From an uncultured Tropicimonas sp. (GTDB lineage: Bacteria; Pseudomonadota; Alphaproteobacteria; Rhodobacterales; Rhodobacteraceae), in assembly GCA_947497945.1 (NCBI GenBank), contig CANMIP010000038.1:1-40395 (forward strand): a DNA stretch of 40,395 bases, written 5' to 3'. The position numbers were made by a program, and so were the translations under genes. The notes under the pieces were generated by a model. It saw nothing but the letters and a program-made list of their open reading frames with translations, had not been told where the DNA came from and did not search any database. Every line of letters starts with the position of its first letter. Position 1 is the stretch's first letter. Positions 17,287-24,967 of this stretch are shown here, one piece after another.

Positions 17287-17333
17287 TTGACAAATTTCAT
17301 ATATGATGCATCGTAATTCCAGTATTGAAATTT
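17287..17333. promoter_or_regulatory. inverted-repeat operator and promoter region of the uptake locus
   Basis: AAATTTCA (17292-17299) and TGAAATTT (17326-17333) are perfect inverted arms with 26 bp between. The left arm overlaps TTGACA (17287-17292), a consensus -35 box for the plus strand. Between the arms lie two overlapping 8-bp palindromes, CATATATG (17298-17305) and GATGCATC (17305-17312). The site is in the 103-bp region between the divergent ATPase and regulator genes, so binding of the IclR-like regulator here could control both directions and itself. The -10 box is not clear. Confidence 0.6.
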
Positions 17334-17348
17334 ATCCAGAGGTATTTT

Positions 17349-18149
17349 GTGAACCCGAGCGACAGACTTCTTCGTGTGATGGAGTACCTGACCGAGGCCG
17401 GCCAGCAGCCGGTGAAACAGGTGGACCTCGCGCGCGACCTCGACATTTCACCGGCGACCCTGAACCGGATCATCAAGGTGTTGTCCGATCGCGGCTACTT
17501 GTTCCGGACCTCCGAGCGGTTCATCGTTCCCAATTTCCGCTTCACGCGGAACGTTCCGATGTCCGCAGCCTACCTGGAAGTGCTCAACGAGGTCATGGCC
17601 GAGATCACCGAGGCGAAGCAGGTCTTCTGTGAGGCCGTCGTCGTCACCGGTCAGGACCTGTTCTGGCATTCGCGCACCAACCTGCCGAATTCGCAGATCG
17701 AGATTCGCGCCAAGGCCGGCTTCCGCCGCCCCCTCTACGAGCTCGACGCGATGAGCCGTCTCTACATGGCCCGGCTCGGCCAGGACTATATCGATTACCA
17801 GTTCAACATCCGTACCTTCCACGACAACAGCCCCGCGCTCACGCCCTACTCAGCCGAAGAGGCGCGGGAGATCATCGCGGCCCATGCCGGACGCGATTTC
17901 GCCTTCGACCTCGAAGGCAACCGGGTCGGGCTGAGGCGCTTTGCATTGGTTGTCGAGGATCTGGACGGGAATTTCCTGCACTTCCTGACCATGGCCGAGG
18001 CCGCGCTGCCGGTGCCGGACATGGAGGCAAGGATCGAGAGCTATCACCGCATCCTGAAGGAGGCCCGTGGGCAACTAATGACGGTGATGGAGACGGAACG
18101 GCGCGAGGCGGAAGTCCTGCGCCAGGCCAGCAATGCGGGGGGAGGATAG
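17349..18149 (+). CDS. IclR-like transcriptional regulator
   Basis: 266 residues from GTG 17349, chosen because AGAGG stands six bases upstream; TTG 17325 is an in-frame alternative that would overlap the operator. N-terminal winged helix-turn-helix of IclR type (DRLLRVMEYLTEAGQQPVKQ then VDLARDLDISPATLNRIIKV, residues 5-45). The C-terminal part has an effector-domain pattern (AKAGFRRPLYELDAMSRLYMA, GRDFAFDLEGNRVGLRRFAL) with weaker match to classical IclR effector motifs. It is adjacent to the transporter genes and probably senses the imported sugar or a catabolite. Confidence 0.85.
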   Translation: MNPSDRLLRVMEYLTEAGQQPVKQVDLARDLDISPATLNRIIKVLSDRGYLFRTSERFIVPNFRFTRNVPMSAAYLEVLNEVMAEITEAKQVFCEAVVVTGQDLFWHSRTNLPNSQIEIRAKAGFRRPLYELDAMSRLYMARLGQDYIDYQFNIRTFHDNSPALTPYSAEEAREIIAAHAGRDFAFDLEGNRVGLRRFALVVEDLDGNFLHFLTMAEAALPVPDMEARIESYHRILKEARGQLMTVMETERREAEVLRQASNAGGG

Positions 18150-18182
18150 ACCCATGGCCCCCGCGACCACGGAGGAGAAGTG

Positions 18183-19454
18183 ATGAAAACCCAATATGCG
18201 CGCCGGCTCGCAACGGCAGCGATGGTAAGCGTGACGACACTGGTCCCGGCCTATGCCGCAGATGTCGATGTGCTGCTCTTCGGCATGCCCTATACCAAGG
18301 GACTGGCGGCGCTGGAGGCGGATTTCGAAGCCGAGACGGGGCTGACCGCCAATATCGAAGTGGTCGGGCAGAACGTCTTCGAGAACCGCATCACCCTCTC
18401 TTTCACCGGCAAGACCGGCGACATCGATGTCGTCCACACCCCGGTGATCCAGGTGCAACGCTGGGTTGAAGCAGGCTGGCTCCAACCGGTAACCGACGGC
18501 GTCGCCGGCATGAACGACAAGGATGACATCCTCGCCGGCCCGCTCGATGCCTACCTGGTCAATGGCGATTACTGGGCCCTGCCCTTCTTTGCCGAGACCG
18601 GCATGATGTCCTATCGCAAAGACGTGCTGGAAGCGGCCGGATTCGACGCCCCGCCCGCCACCTGGGAAGAGGTGCTGGCCTTTGCCAAAGCCGCCAAGAG
18701 CGACGACATGGCCGGCTTTGCCATGCGCGCAGCCCCCGGCCAGGGTTTCAACATGTTTGTCTTCCCGATGATCATGCGCGGCTATGGCGGCAAGTTCTTC
18801 GCCGATTACCCGACCGACCTGACCCCAGCGATCAACTCGCCCGAGACGCTTGAAGCGCTCAACCTTTATATTGAGCTGATCAACGAATACGGCCCCGCCG
18901 GTGGTGGCAATTTCAACTTCTCGGAAATCGCCGCGGCCAGCCAGGCCGGGCATCTCGCGATGTTCGTCGACGGCACCTCGATCGTGGCCCAATCGCTCGA
19001 CCCGGCCAAGAGCCAGGTCCTTGAGCACATGGCCATCGCGCCAGTGCCCGCCGGCCCGGCCGGTCGCTCGCCGACCATCGCCGTGCACGGTCTTGGCGTC
19101 CCCGCCGATGCGCCGAACCCGGAGGCAAGCTTCAAGTTCATCGAATGGGCGACCAGCCCGGAGACGCTGACGAAGATCGCCATCGCCAACGCCTATCCGG
19201 ACTTCACCCGCGCCTCGGTTGCTGCCGATGCGGAGGTGCTGGCCAAGTATGAGGCGATCAACCCCGACTTCCTCGACCTGCGCGTGCAGATGCTCAACGA
19301 CGCCATCGGACATTACCGGCCGCTGCTGCCGCAATGGCCCGAGATTGGCGCCTCGGTGGGCGAGCATATCAACGCCGCGCTGAACGGGCTTGAGACGCCG
19401 GAAGAAGCGCTCGAGGCCGCAGAGGCCGAAATGATTGAAATCATGGCCGAATAG
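18183..19454 (+). CDS. ABC sugar-binding protein
   Basis: 423 residues from ATG 18183; GGAGGAGAAG upstream, with GTG 18180 one codon earlier. Signal peptide to AYA (about residue 25), then mature ADVDVLLFGMP. Fold and motifs of family-1 solute-binding proteins for sugars: GLAALEADFEAETGL, GDIDVVHTP, DYWALPFFAETGMMSYRKDVLEAAG, PPATWEEVLAFAK. It captures a carbohydrate in the periplasm for the permeases encoded downstream. It is 33 bp after the regulator gene. A strong hairpin after its stop may keep its transcript abundant relative to the permeases. Confidence 0.94.
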   Translation: MKTQYARRLATAAMVSVTTLVPAYAADVDVLLFGMPYTKGLAALEADFEAETGLTANIEVVGQNVFENRITLSFTGKTGDIDVVHTPVIQVQRWVEAGWLQPVTDGVAGMNDKDDILAGPLDAYLVNGDYWALPFFAETGMMSYRKDVLEAAGFDAPPATWEEVLAFAKAAKSDDMAGFAMRAAPGQGFNMFVFPMIMRGYGGKFFADYPTDLTPAINSPETLEALNLYIELINEYGPAGGGNFNFSEIAAASQAGHLAMFVDGTSIVAQSLDPAKSQVLEHMAIAPVPAGPAGRSPTIAVHGLGVPADAPNPEASFKFIEWATSPETLTKIAIANAYPDFTRASVAADAEVLAKYEAINPDFLDLRVQMLNDAIGHYRPLLPQWPEIGASVGEHINAALNGLETPEEALEAAEAEMIEIMAE

Positions 19455-19464
19455 GCCAGATCCC

Positions 19465-19499
19465 GGCGCCGACGGTTATCTCCCGAGACCGTCGGCGCC
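19465..19499 (+). promoter_or_regulatory. strong hairpin between binding-protein and permease genes
   Basis: GGCGCCGACGGT (19465-19476) and ACCGTCGGCGCC (19488-19499) form a perfect 12-bp stem with an 11-nt loop, starting 10 bases after the binding-protein stop. There is no T tract, so it is better read as an mRNA-stabilising 3' structure or weak attenuator. Such elements are known to raise binding protein over permease levels in sugar-transport operons. Confidence 0.85.
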
Positions 19500-19527
19500 A
19501 CCCTTCACTCCAGGCAGGTCTTTCCAG

Positions 19528-20415
19528 ATGTCACAGGTCATGGGTGTGCAGCCCGTCCTCCAGCGATCCTACCGGATGATGCTGATGCCGGCAGTGCTGG
19601 CGGTGCTGATTTTCGCCGTGCTGCCACTTCTGGGCATGTTCGTGCTCGCCTTCACCAGCTTCGATCTGGTGAAAGGCTGGGACACCGGCTTCACGCTGAA
19701 GAATTTCGTCAAGCTCACCGATGACAAGCGTTTCATCGCCTCGATCTGGGTGATGCTCTCGCTCAGTGTGTTCGGCGTGATCGCCCAGGTCGCCGCCGGA
19801 ACGGCCATCGCCGTCGGGCTTGAAAAGATCATCCCACGCTGGCGATTCCTGCGCGGCATCTTCGTGGTGCCTTTCGTGGTGCCGCATGTGGCCGTCGCCC
19901 TGGTCTGGCTGTCGCTCTTCACGCCGACACTTTCGCCGATCAACGCCTTTTTCGACCTCTTCGGCATCACCGTCCCGGCCTTGCTCACGACGAGATGGGG
20001 CGCGATCTCGGCCATCGTCATTGCCGATACCTGGGCAAGCTTCCCCTTCGTGATGCTGCTGATCCTGGCCGCACTTCAGGGCATCTCCTCGGATCTCGAC
20101 GAGGCCGCATCCATCGATGGCGCGAGCAAGATCCAGGTCTTCTGGCGCATCACCCTGCCGCTGCTGAAACCGGCGTTGCTCATGGTTGCGCTCTTCCGTT
20201 TCATCGAGACGATCAAGCATTTCCCGTTGATCTACGTGATGACCAATGGCGGGCCCGGCCGTGCCACCCAGGCCACGAATTATTACGCCTTCATCCAGAC
20301 CTTCCAGAATTCCAAGGTCTCCTACGGCGCCTCCATCGCCGTCTTCCTCTTCATTTTCGCCGCCGCCATCAGCTTCTGGGTGGCCCGCATGAACGCGAGG
20401 ATCTCCGATGCGTAA
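19528..20415 (+). CDS. ABC sugar permease 1
   Basis: 295 residues from ATG 19528 (MSQVMGVQP). Six or so membrane helices, first PAVLAVLIFAVLPLLGMFVLAF. The ATPase-contact EAA motif is EAASIDGASKIQVFWRITLPLLKP. The MalF/UgpA-type pattern NGGPGRATQATNYYAFIQTF is present. Its end overlaps the next permease gene by 8 bases. It forms the membrane channel with permease 2, driven by the ATPase encoded at 16178-17245. Confidence 0.94.
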   Translation: MSQVMGVQPVLQRSYRMMLMPAVLAVLIFAVLPLLGMFVLAFTSFDLVKGWDTGFTLKNFVKLTDDKRFIASIWVMLSLSVFGVIAQVAAGTAIAVGLEKIIPRWRFLRGIFVVPFVVPHVAVALVWLSLFTPTLSPINAFFDLFGITVPALLTTRWGAISAIVIADTWASFPFVMLLILAALQGISSDLDEAASIDGASKIQVFWRITLPLLKPALLMVALFRFIETIKHFPLIYVMTNGGPGRATQATNYYAFIQTFQNSKVSYGASIAVFLFIFAAAISFWVARMNARISDA

Positions 20416-21244
20416 GCCCAAGGGAAAACACGACTTCTCCTGGAAACAGGCGGCCGGCGTGACGATGATGTTGGCGCTGCTCTTCTTCGCGCTGCTGCCG
20501 ATCATCTGGTCCTTCATCCTCGCGCTGCGGCCGGAAAACCGACTGTTCGAGCCGATCTGGGAATCGCCCACCGCGCTCACGCTGGGCAATATTCGCAACC
20601 TCGCCGGCACGGGCTTTCCGCATGCGCTCTTCAACTCCTTCGTGACGGCAACCGTCTCGACAATCCTGGCCGTGATCATCGGCGTGCCGGGCGGGTTCGC
20701 GCTGGCCAAGGGGCGTTCCTCGCGCAAGTTCGTCGCCTCCTGGGCGCTCCTGCTGCTGCGCATGGCGCCGCCCGTGGGGTTCGTGATCCCGCTCTTCATC
20801 CTCTACCTGAATGTCGGTCTCCTCGACACATGGGTCGGGCTGATCGGCGCCTATATGGTGCTGACCCTGCCGCTCGTGGTCTGGTCCTCCTGGACATCGC
20901 TGAGCCAGATCCCGGACGAGTTGATCGAAGCTGCCCTTCTCGACGGCGCGACCATGGCGCAGGCCCTGCGTCGCGTAGTGATCCCCGCCGCGCGCCCCGG
21001 CCTCGTGGCCACCGCCGTGCTCGCCTTCCTTCTGACCTGGAACGATTTCTTCTTCGCCCTCGTCATCACCCGCTCCGACACCGTGACCGCCCCGGTCGCG
21101 ATCATGAACTTCGTCTCCTATGCCAGCGTCGACTGGGGAAGCATTGCCATCGCGTCCATCCTCCTGACATTGCCGACGGTGCCGGTCATCGTCTTCGCCA
21201 ACAAGTATATCGTCCAGTCCATGGGCGGAGCCGTGAAAGGTTAG
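20408..21244 (+). CDS. ABC sugar permease 2
   Basis: 278 residues, ATG 20408-20410 overlapping the end of permease 1 (ATGCGTAA). Membrane helices from residue 14; MalG/UgpE type, with the EAA loop reading EAALLDGATMAQALRRVVIPAARPG and TWNDFFFALVIT near the end. It completes the importer. The sulfatase gene starts 6 bp after its stop. Confidence 0.94.
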   Translation: MRKPKGKHDFSWKQAAGVTMMLALLFFALLPIIWSFILALRPENRLFEPIWESPTALTLGNIRNLAGTGFPHALFNSFVTATVSTILAVIIGVPGGFALAKGRSSRKFVASWALLLLRMAPPVGFVIPLFILYLNVGLLDTWVGLIGAYMVLTLPLVVWSSWTSLSQIPDELIEAALLDGATMAQALRRVVIPAARPGLVATAVLAFLLTWNDFFFALVITRSDTVTAPVAIMNFVSYASVDWGSIAIASILLTLPTVPVIVFANKYIVQSMGGAVKG

Positions 21245-21250
21245 ACCCTG

Positions 21251-22762
21251 ATGAGCAAGCGTCCCAATATCGTCTTCATCATCACCGACCAACAGCGATA
21301 CGACACGATTGCCGCCCTCGGCTTCGATCACATGATCACGCCCAATCTCGACAGGCTGGCCGGCAACGGCGTGGCCTTCGAGAAGATGTATATCCCCGCC
21401 CCCTCCTGCGCGCCCTCGCGCGCGGCCCTCTTTACGGCAACCTACCCGCACACCAACGGCGTGTTCCGCAATGACGAGGAATGGTCCTATTGCTGGGTCA
21501 AGGATCTGGCCGAGGCGGGCTATCACACGGTCAATATCGGCAAGATGCACACTTGGCCGGTGGAAGGCGCCTTCGGCTTTCACGAGCGTCACGTGACCGA
21601 GAACAAGGACCGGGATCACACCGACCTGCCCTTCTATCTCGACAATTGGGACAAGGGCTATTTCGTGCGCGGCAAGGAGAAGCCCTCCCGCGTGACCCAG
21701 CGTTCCCGACAGGGCTATGACGACCTACTCGGTGCCTGGGTCTGGGAGGACGAGGCGATCCTGCACCCGGATGTCTTCGTGCCACAGATGGCGAAATGGT
21801 GGATCGACCGTTACCCGGGCGATGAACCCTTCTTCCTCCAGGTCGGCATCCCCGGCCCGCACCCGCCCTATGACCCAACGCGGGAATACCTGGAGAAATA
21901 CCGCGGCCGTACACTGCCCGAGCCGATCCCGGCCGACGATATCGACGCACAACCCGCCGCCTACCAGAAGCTGCGCCAGCACCATCTCGAGGACGATGCC
22001 GACGGCATCGTCCACCTGCCGAACCCGACGCCGGAACAGGCGCTCCGCCAGCGGATGCATTACTACGCCAATGTCACGATGATCGACGACCAGGTCGGCG
22101 AGATACTCGACGCGCTGGAACGGCGCGACGTGCTGGAGGAGACAGTGGTGATCTTCACCTCCGATCACGGCGACTGCCTGACCGATCACGGCCATTCGCA
22201 GAAATGGAACATGTATGAGAGCACCGTCCACGTGCCCGCCATCGTCGCCTGGCCGGGCCGGTTCGACGGCGGCAAGCGGGTGGCCGAACTGGTCAACCTG
22301 TTCGATTTCGGCCCGACCATTCTCGAGCTGGCCGGCGTTCCTGTCCCCGACTGGATGGAGGCGCAATCCCTGATGCCGCTGATGCGAGGCGAGGCCCAGG
22401 ATCGGCCACGCGTCTTCTGCGAACATTCCAACGACGCATTGCTGGAAGGCACCCGCATGGTCACGATGGTGCGCGAGGGCGATTTCAAGCTGGTGCATTT
22501 CGTGGACAGCGAGGAAGGTCAACTCTTCAACCTGGCCGCCGACCCGCAAGAGCTCGACAATCTATGGGACGATCCCGCCCATGCGGAGACGAAGCGCCGC
22601 CTCACGGACGAGATCCTCAAGTGGCGCACTGAAAGCGGCATCCGGAGCCAGGGCTATCCGCTTGCCTGTATGCGCGGCGCAATGTCGATGATGTCCCCGC
22701 CCGGCCGGCCGGCCCGCGGTCAGCACCGCGAGAACTCCCGAGGCCCCCGCAACTGGGGCTGA
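21251..22762 (+). CDS. sulfatase (formylglycine-type), probably cytoplasmic
   Basis: 503 residues from ATG 21251, 6 bp after permease 2. Opening NIVFIITDQQRYDT (metal-ligand Asp13; the second position is Gln as in choline-sulfatase-like members), then the formylglycine site CAPSR (53-57; CxPxR with Cys53), GKMHTW (Lys98, His100), SDHGD (304-308) and Lys318. It removes sulfate from a sulfate ester after Cys53 is converted to formylglycine by a maturase not in this window. No signal peptide is visible, and it is co-transcribed with an importer, so it likely acts inside the cell on a small sulfated sugar brought in by the ABC system. The last 30 residues are Arg/Pro-rich. Confidence 0.93.
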   Translation: MSKRPNIVFIITDQQRYDTIAALGFDHMITPNLDRLAGNGVAFEKMYIPAPSCAPSRAALFTATYPHTNGVFRNDEEWSYCWVKDLAEAGYHTVNIGKMHTWPVEGAFGFHERHVTENKDRDHTDLPFYLDNWDKGYFVRGKEKPSRVTQRSRQGYDDLLGAWVWEDEAILHPDVFVPQMAKWWIDRYPGDEPFFLQVGIPGPHPPYDPTREYLEKYRGRTLPEPIPADDIDAQPAAYQKLRQHHLEDDADGIVHLPNPTPEQALRQRMHYYANVTMIDDQVGEILDALERRDVLEETVVIFTSDHGDCLTDHGHSQKWNMYESTVHVPAIVAWPGRFDGGKRVAELVNLFDFGPTILELAGVPVPDWMEAQSLMPLMRGEAQDRPRVFCEHSNDALLEGTRMVTMVREGDFKLVHFVDSEEGQLFNLAADPQELDNLWDDPAHAETKRRLTDEILKWRTESGIRSQGYPLACMRGAMSMMSPPGRPARGQHRENSRGPRNWG

Positions 22763-22924
22763 GCTTGCCGGCCGAGACGGTCAGCCGGGGCTTCCGCGCA
22801 TCGCGGGCACTTCCTGTTCGCGTCCTGTGAACGCCGCGCCAGGTGCAAATTCACCTTGAGGACGGACGCAACCGCGCCTTGCGTCGGAACTCGCGAGCGC
22901 TCCGGGAAGCCCCCCCGGGACGCG

Positions 22925-23350
22925 ACCCGGCCCGACCACAATTCACATCCCTTAGGTCCCGGCGCTCGTCCGAAAGCCGTTCCGAATGGGCTTTTGCCTC
23001 CGACCTCTCCAGGTTTCCTTGCTCCGCGATCTCTCCCGGGAGCGCCTGCTGCACAACCACGGCAATGCGGGAAGCAGTTCCGCGGAAATCGATCGCGGCG
23101 CATCCCCGAGCCAGCGGAGGACCTCTGCGCCGTCTTGTTCCAGCAAGGTCTGGACATAGACCCTTTCAGCGCCATCCAGAGGCCACGCGAGACTTGAGCG
23201 GGTCAACAAGCCGCTTGCCGAACGGTTCACGCTATCGAGCCAAAGAGGCTCCGTCAGTCCAAGCCCGACAGCGAGGGACCCAGAGCGGCAGATCGCCGAA
23301 GCCCCAACCCGCATCTCTGTCATGAACCGCTTCTCAGCCCTCGGAAGAGC
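22925..23350 (-). pseudogene. flavodoxin/FNR-type reductase, C-terminal fragment with frameshift
   Basis: On the minus strand, a frame reads SGLLTRSSLAWPLDGAERVY and VQTLLEQDGAEVLRWLGD, which I recognise as the NADPH-binding end of sulfite-reductase/flavodoxin-reductase modules (usual continuation: GA-x-IYVCGS). The frame then shifts near 23095, and an adjacent frame gives AAIDFRGTASRIAVVVQQAL and later RRDLRDVN, close to the normal C-terminus (RYRRDVY). No start or flavodoxin domain remains. The surrounding 22763-23465 holds nothing else I can support. Recognition is by eye only. Confidence 0.5.
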
Positions 23351-23465
23351 TGGCAACAATCGTGATGGACGACCCCGTCAGGGAAATGGGGACGTTCCCT
23401 CAATCGACGCGCTGTTCACCATGGCCCGCTCGGCACCGCCGGTGTTCGGTTGCCATGCGCTAGGT

Positions 23466-24668
23466 TCAAGCGAGTGCTTGCGTTGACCCACCCGGAACGC
23501 GCGGCGATCGAGAGGACAGGACGCGCGCCCGGTACAGCCCCCCAACAGCGAACCCGAACATGAGGGTTACACCGTCCAGAGCACTCTTGTTCAACGGACC
23601 AGAGATCACAACCGTGCTCAGCAACAGGATCAACGACATCGTGGTCGCCAATCTCGCGACGAGAATTGCATCCGGGCCGGTCTTTCGGGAAAGCAGGGTA
23701 AAGGGAGACAGCATGAAGTAGACAAACAGGCCCACACCGACGAGTCCGAGCTTCACCAGAACCGTGAAATAGCCGTTATGGGCAAAGGGCAGATCGGTCA
23801 CTTCGCCCTGTCCGAACAGGATGGAACTTCCCAGCTCGATGCTCTGGCCGAAACCACCGCCGAAGATCTGCCCGAAGAAGCCCGAGTCCTGCCAGGTCGT
23901 GTAGGCCCGGTAGGCTTCGAATCCACGCCAATTGGCATACATCATGACCCGATCCGAGCCGTCCTCGAAGGAAATCTCGGCCAGGCTGTTTCTGATGCTT
24001 CCCCAAAAGGTTTCCGCCCCAAACTCGTATTCCGGAAGAAACGGAAAGATGACAGCGGCCAGGGACACCGCCACGACGAGCCACAGCGTCATTCGCGTTT
24101 TCGACATATAGACCCCGCGCGCGCCAAGATACGCGATTGCCATGACCAGCAATGCCGTCCGGGACTGAGACAAGGCGACCATCAGGAATGTCGGCGACAC
24201 AAGAAGCCAGCGAACCGGCATGCTCCCCGGGTAATATTTCAGGATAAAGGGCGTGAGCGCGAGTGCGACGAATGAGAGATGGCGGGCTCTTTCACCGCCA
24301 ACGCCCAGAATCTCCCGCGTCGCCTGGTCGATTGCAATCACCATCGCGGCCCAGGCGACGGCCTTGATCCAGTGTCCGGCCAGTGGGGTGTAATATCCGA
24401 TTAGCGCGCCGGCCTGGACCACAAGCAGCATCTTGAGAAAGTACCACCCATCCTTCCCCAAAGCTCCCAGATTGGCGAATTCTCCAAAGGCAACCCCCTG
24501 AAGAATAAAAATAAAAACAGGAACAGCCGGTTTCAGAGCGAAAGGTGACACCATTCCACGCCGCAGCAGCAGGATGAATCCGATCCATGGCACAAGCAGC
24601 GCCGAGTAATAGAGGCTGGGCATGAAGGAGAACACGACCAGCATCAGCGCAAGCTGCTTGTGAAACAT
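23466..24668 (-). CDS. O-antigen-ligase/polymerase-type membrane protein
   Basis: 400 residues from ATG 24666-24668 (TTG 24701 is an in-frame alternative). About ten hydrophobic helices (LALMLVVFSFMPSLYYSALL, MLLVVQAGALIGYY, TLWLVVAVSLAAVIFPFL and others) with a large periplasmic loop (GSDRVMMYANWRGFEAYRAY, FFGQIFGGGFGQSIELGS, FAHNGYFTVLVKLGLVG). The loop motif 'HNGYF...KLG' is typical of Wzy/WaaL/ExoQ-like proteins, which polymerise or ligate surface glycan. It is downstream of the flippase on the same strand, 299 bp away. Polymerase versus ligase cannot be decided. Confidence 0.85.
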   Translation of the reverse strand: MFHKQLALMLVVFSFMPSLYYSALLVPWIGFILLLRRGMVSPFALKPAVPVFIFILQGVAFGEFANLGALGKDGWYFLKMLLVVQAGALIGYYTPLAGHWIKAVAWAAMVIAIDQATREILGVGGERARHLSFVALALTPFILKYYPGSMPVRWLLVSPTFLMVALSQSRTALLVMAIAYLGARGVYMSKTRMTLWLVVAVSLAAVIFPFLPEYEFGAETFWGSIRNSLAEISFEDGSDRVMMYANWRGFEAYRAYTTWQDSGFFGQIFGGGFGQSIELGSSILFGQGEVTDLPFAHNGYFTVLVKLGLVGVGLFVYFMLSPFTLLSRKTGPDAILVARLATTMSLILLLSTVVISGPLNKSALDGVTLMFGFAVGGLYRARVLSSRSPRVPGGSTQALA

Positions 24669-24967
24669 CAGAAAGACCCCCCCTCTTGCTGGCCGGGCCA
24701 AAACAATGTCGCCACGGCACCGGAAGACAATACAGTCACGCCAATCACATTCGCCATCAGGACAGATGAATCCGCCGAGACATCTCCCGACCGGATGTCA
24801 CGACCGCCAGAACCTTCGGCGCCCGCGAGACCGAAGACTCGCCAGATAGCTCCAACATGAAAATACCCAAAGCCTTCAGATGAGCAACCGCCCCCGGCGC
24901 GCCCCGATCCGTCGAGACCGGCCCCCGAGCAATCTTCGACAATCGCTGTTGCAACGCACGCCCCCAA

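Noticed and set aside
18075-19367. 430-codon open frame on the minus strand
   Set aside because: It is the antisense of the ABC binding-protein gene, whose signal peptide, motifs and ribosome site are clear; high GC keeps the reverse frame open.
19531-21619. Two long minus-strand frames over the permease and sulfatase genes
   Set aside because: Highly charged, low-complexity His/Asp/Gly translations opposite hydrophobic permeases, a typical antisense artefact.
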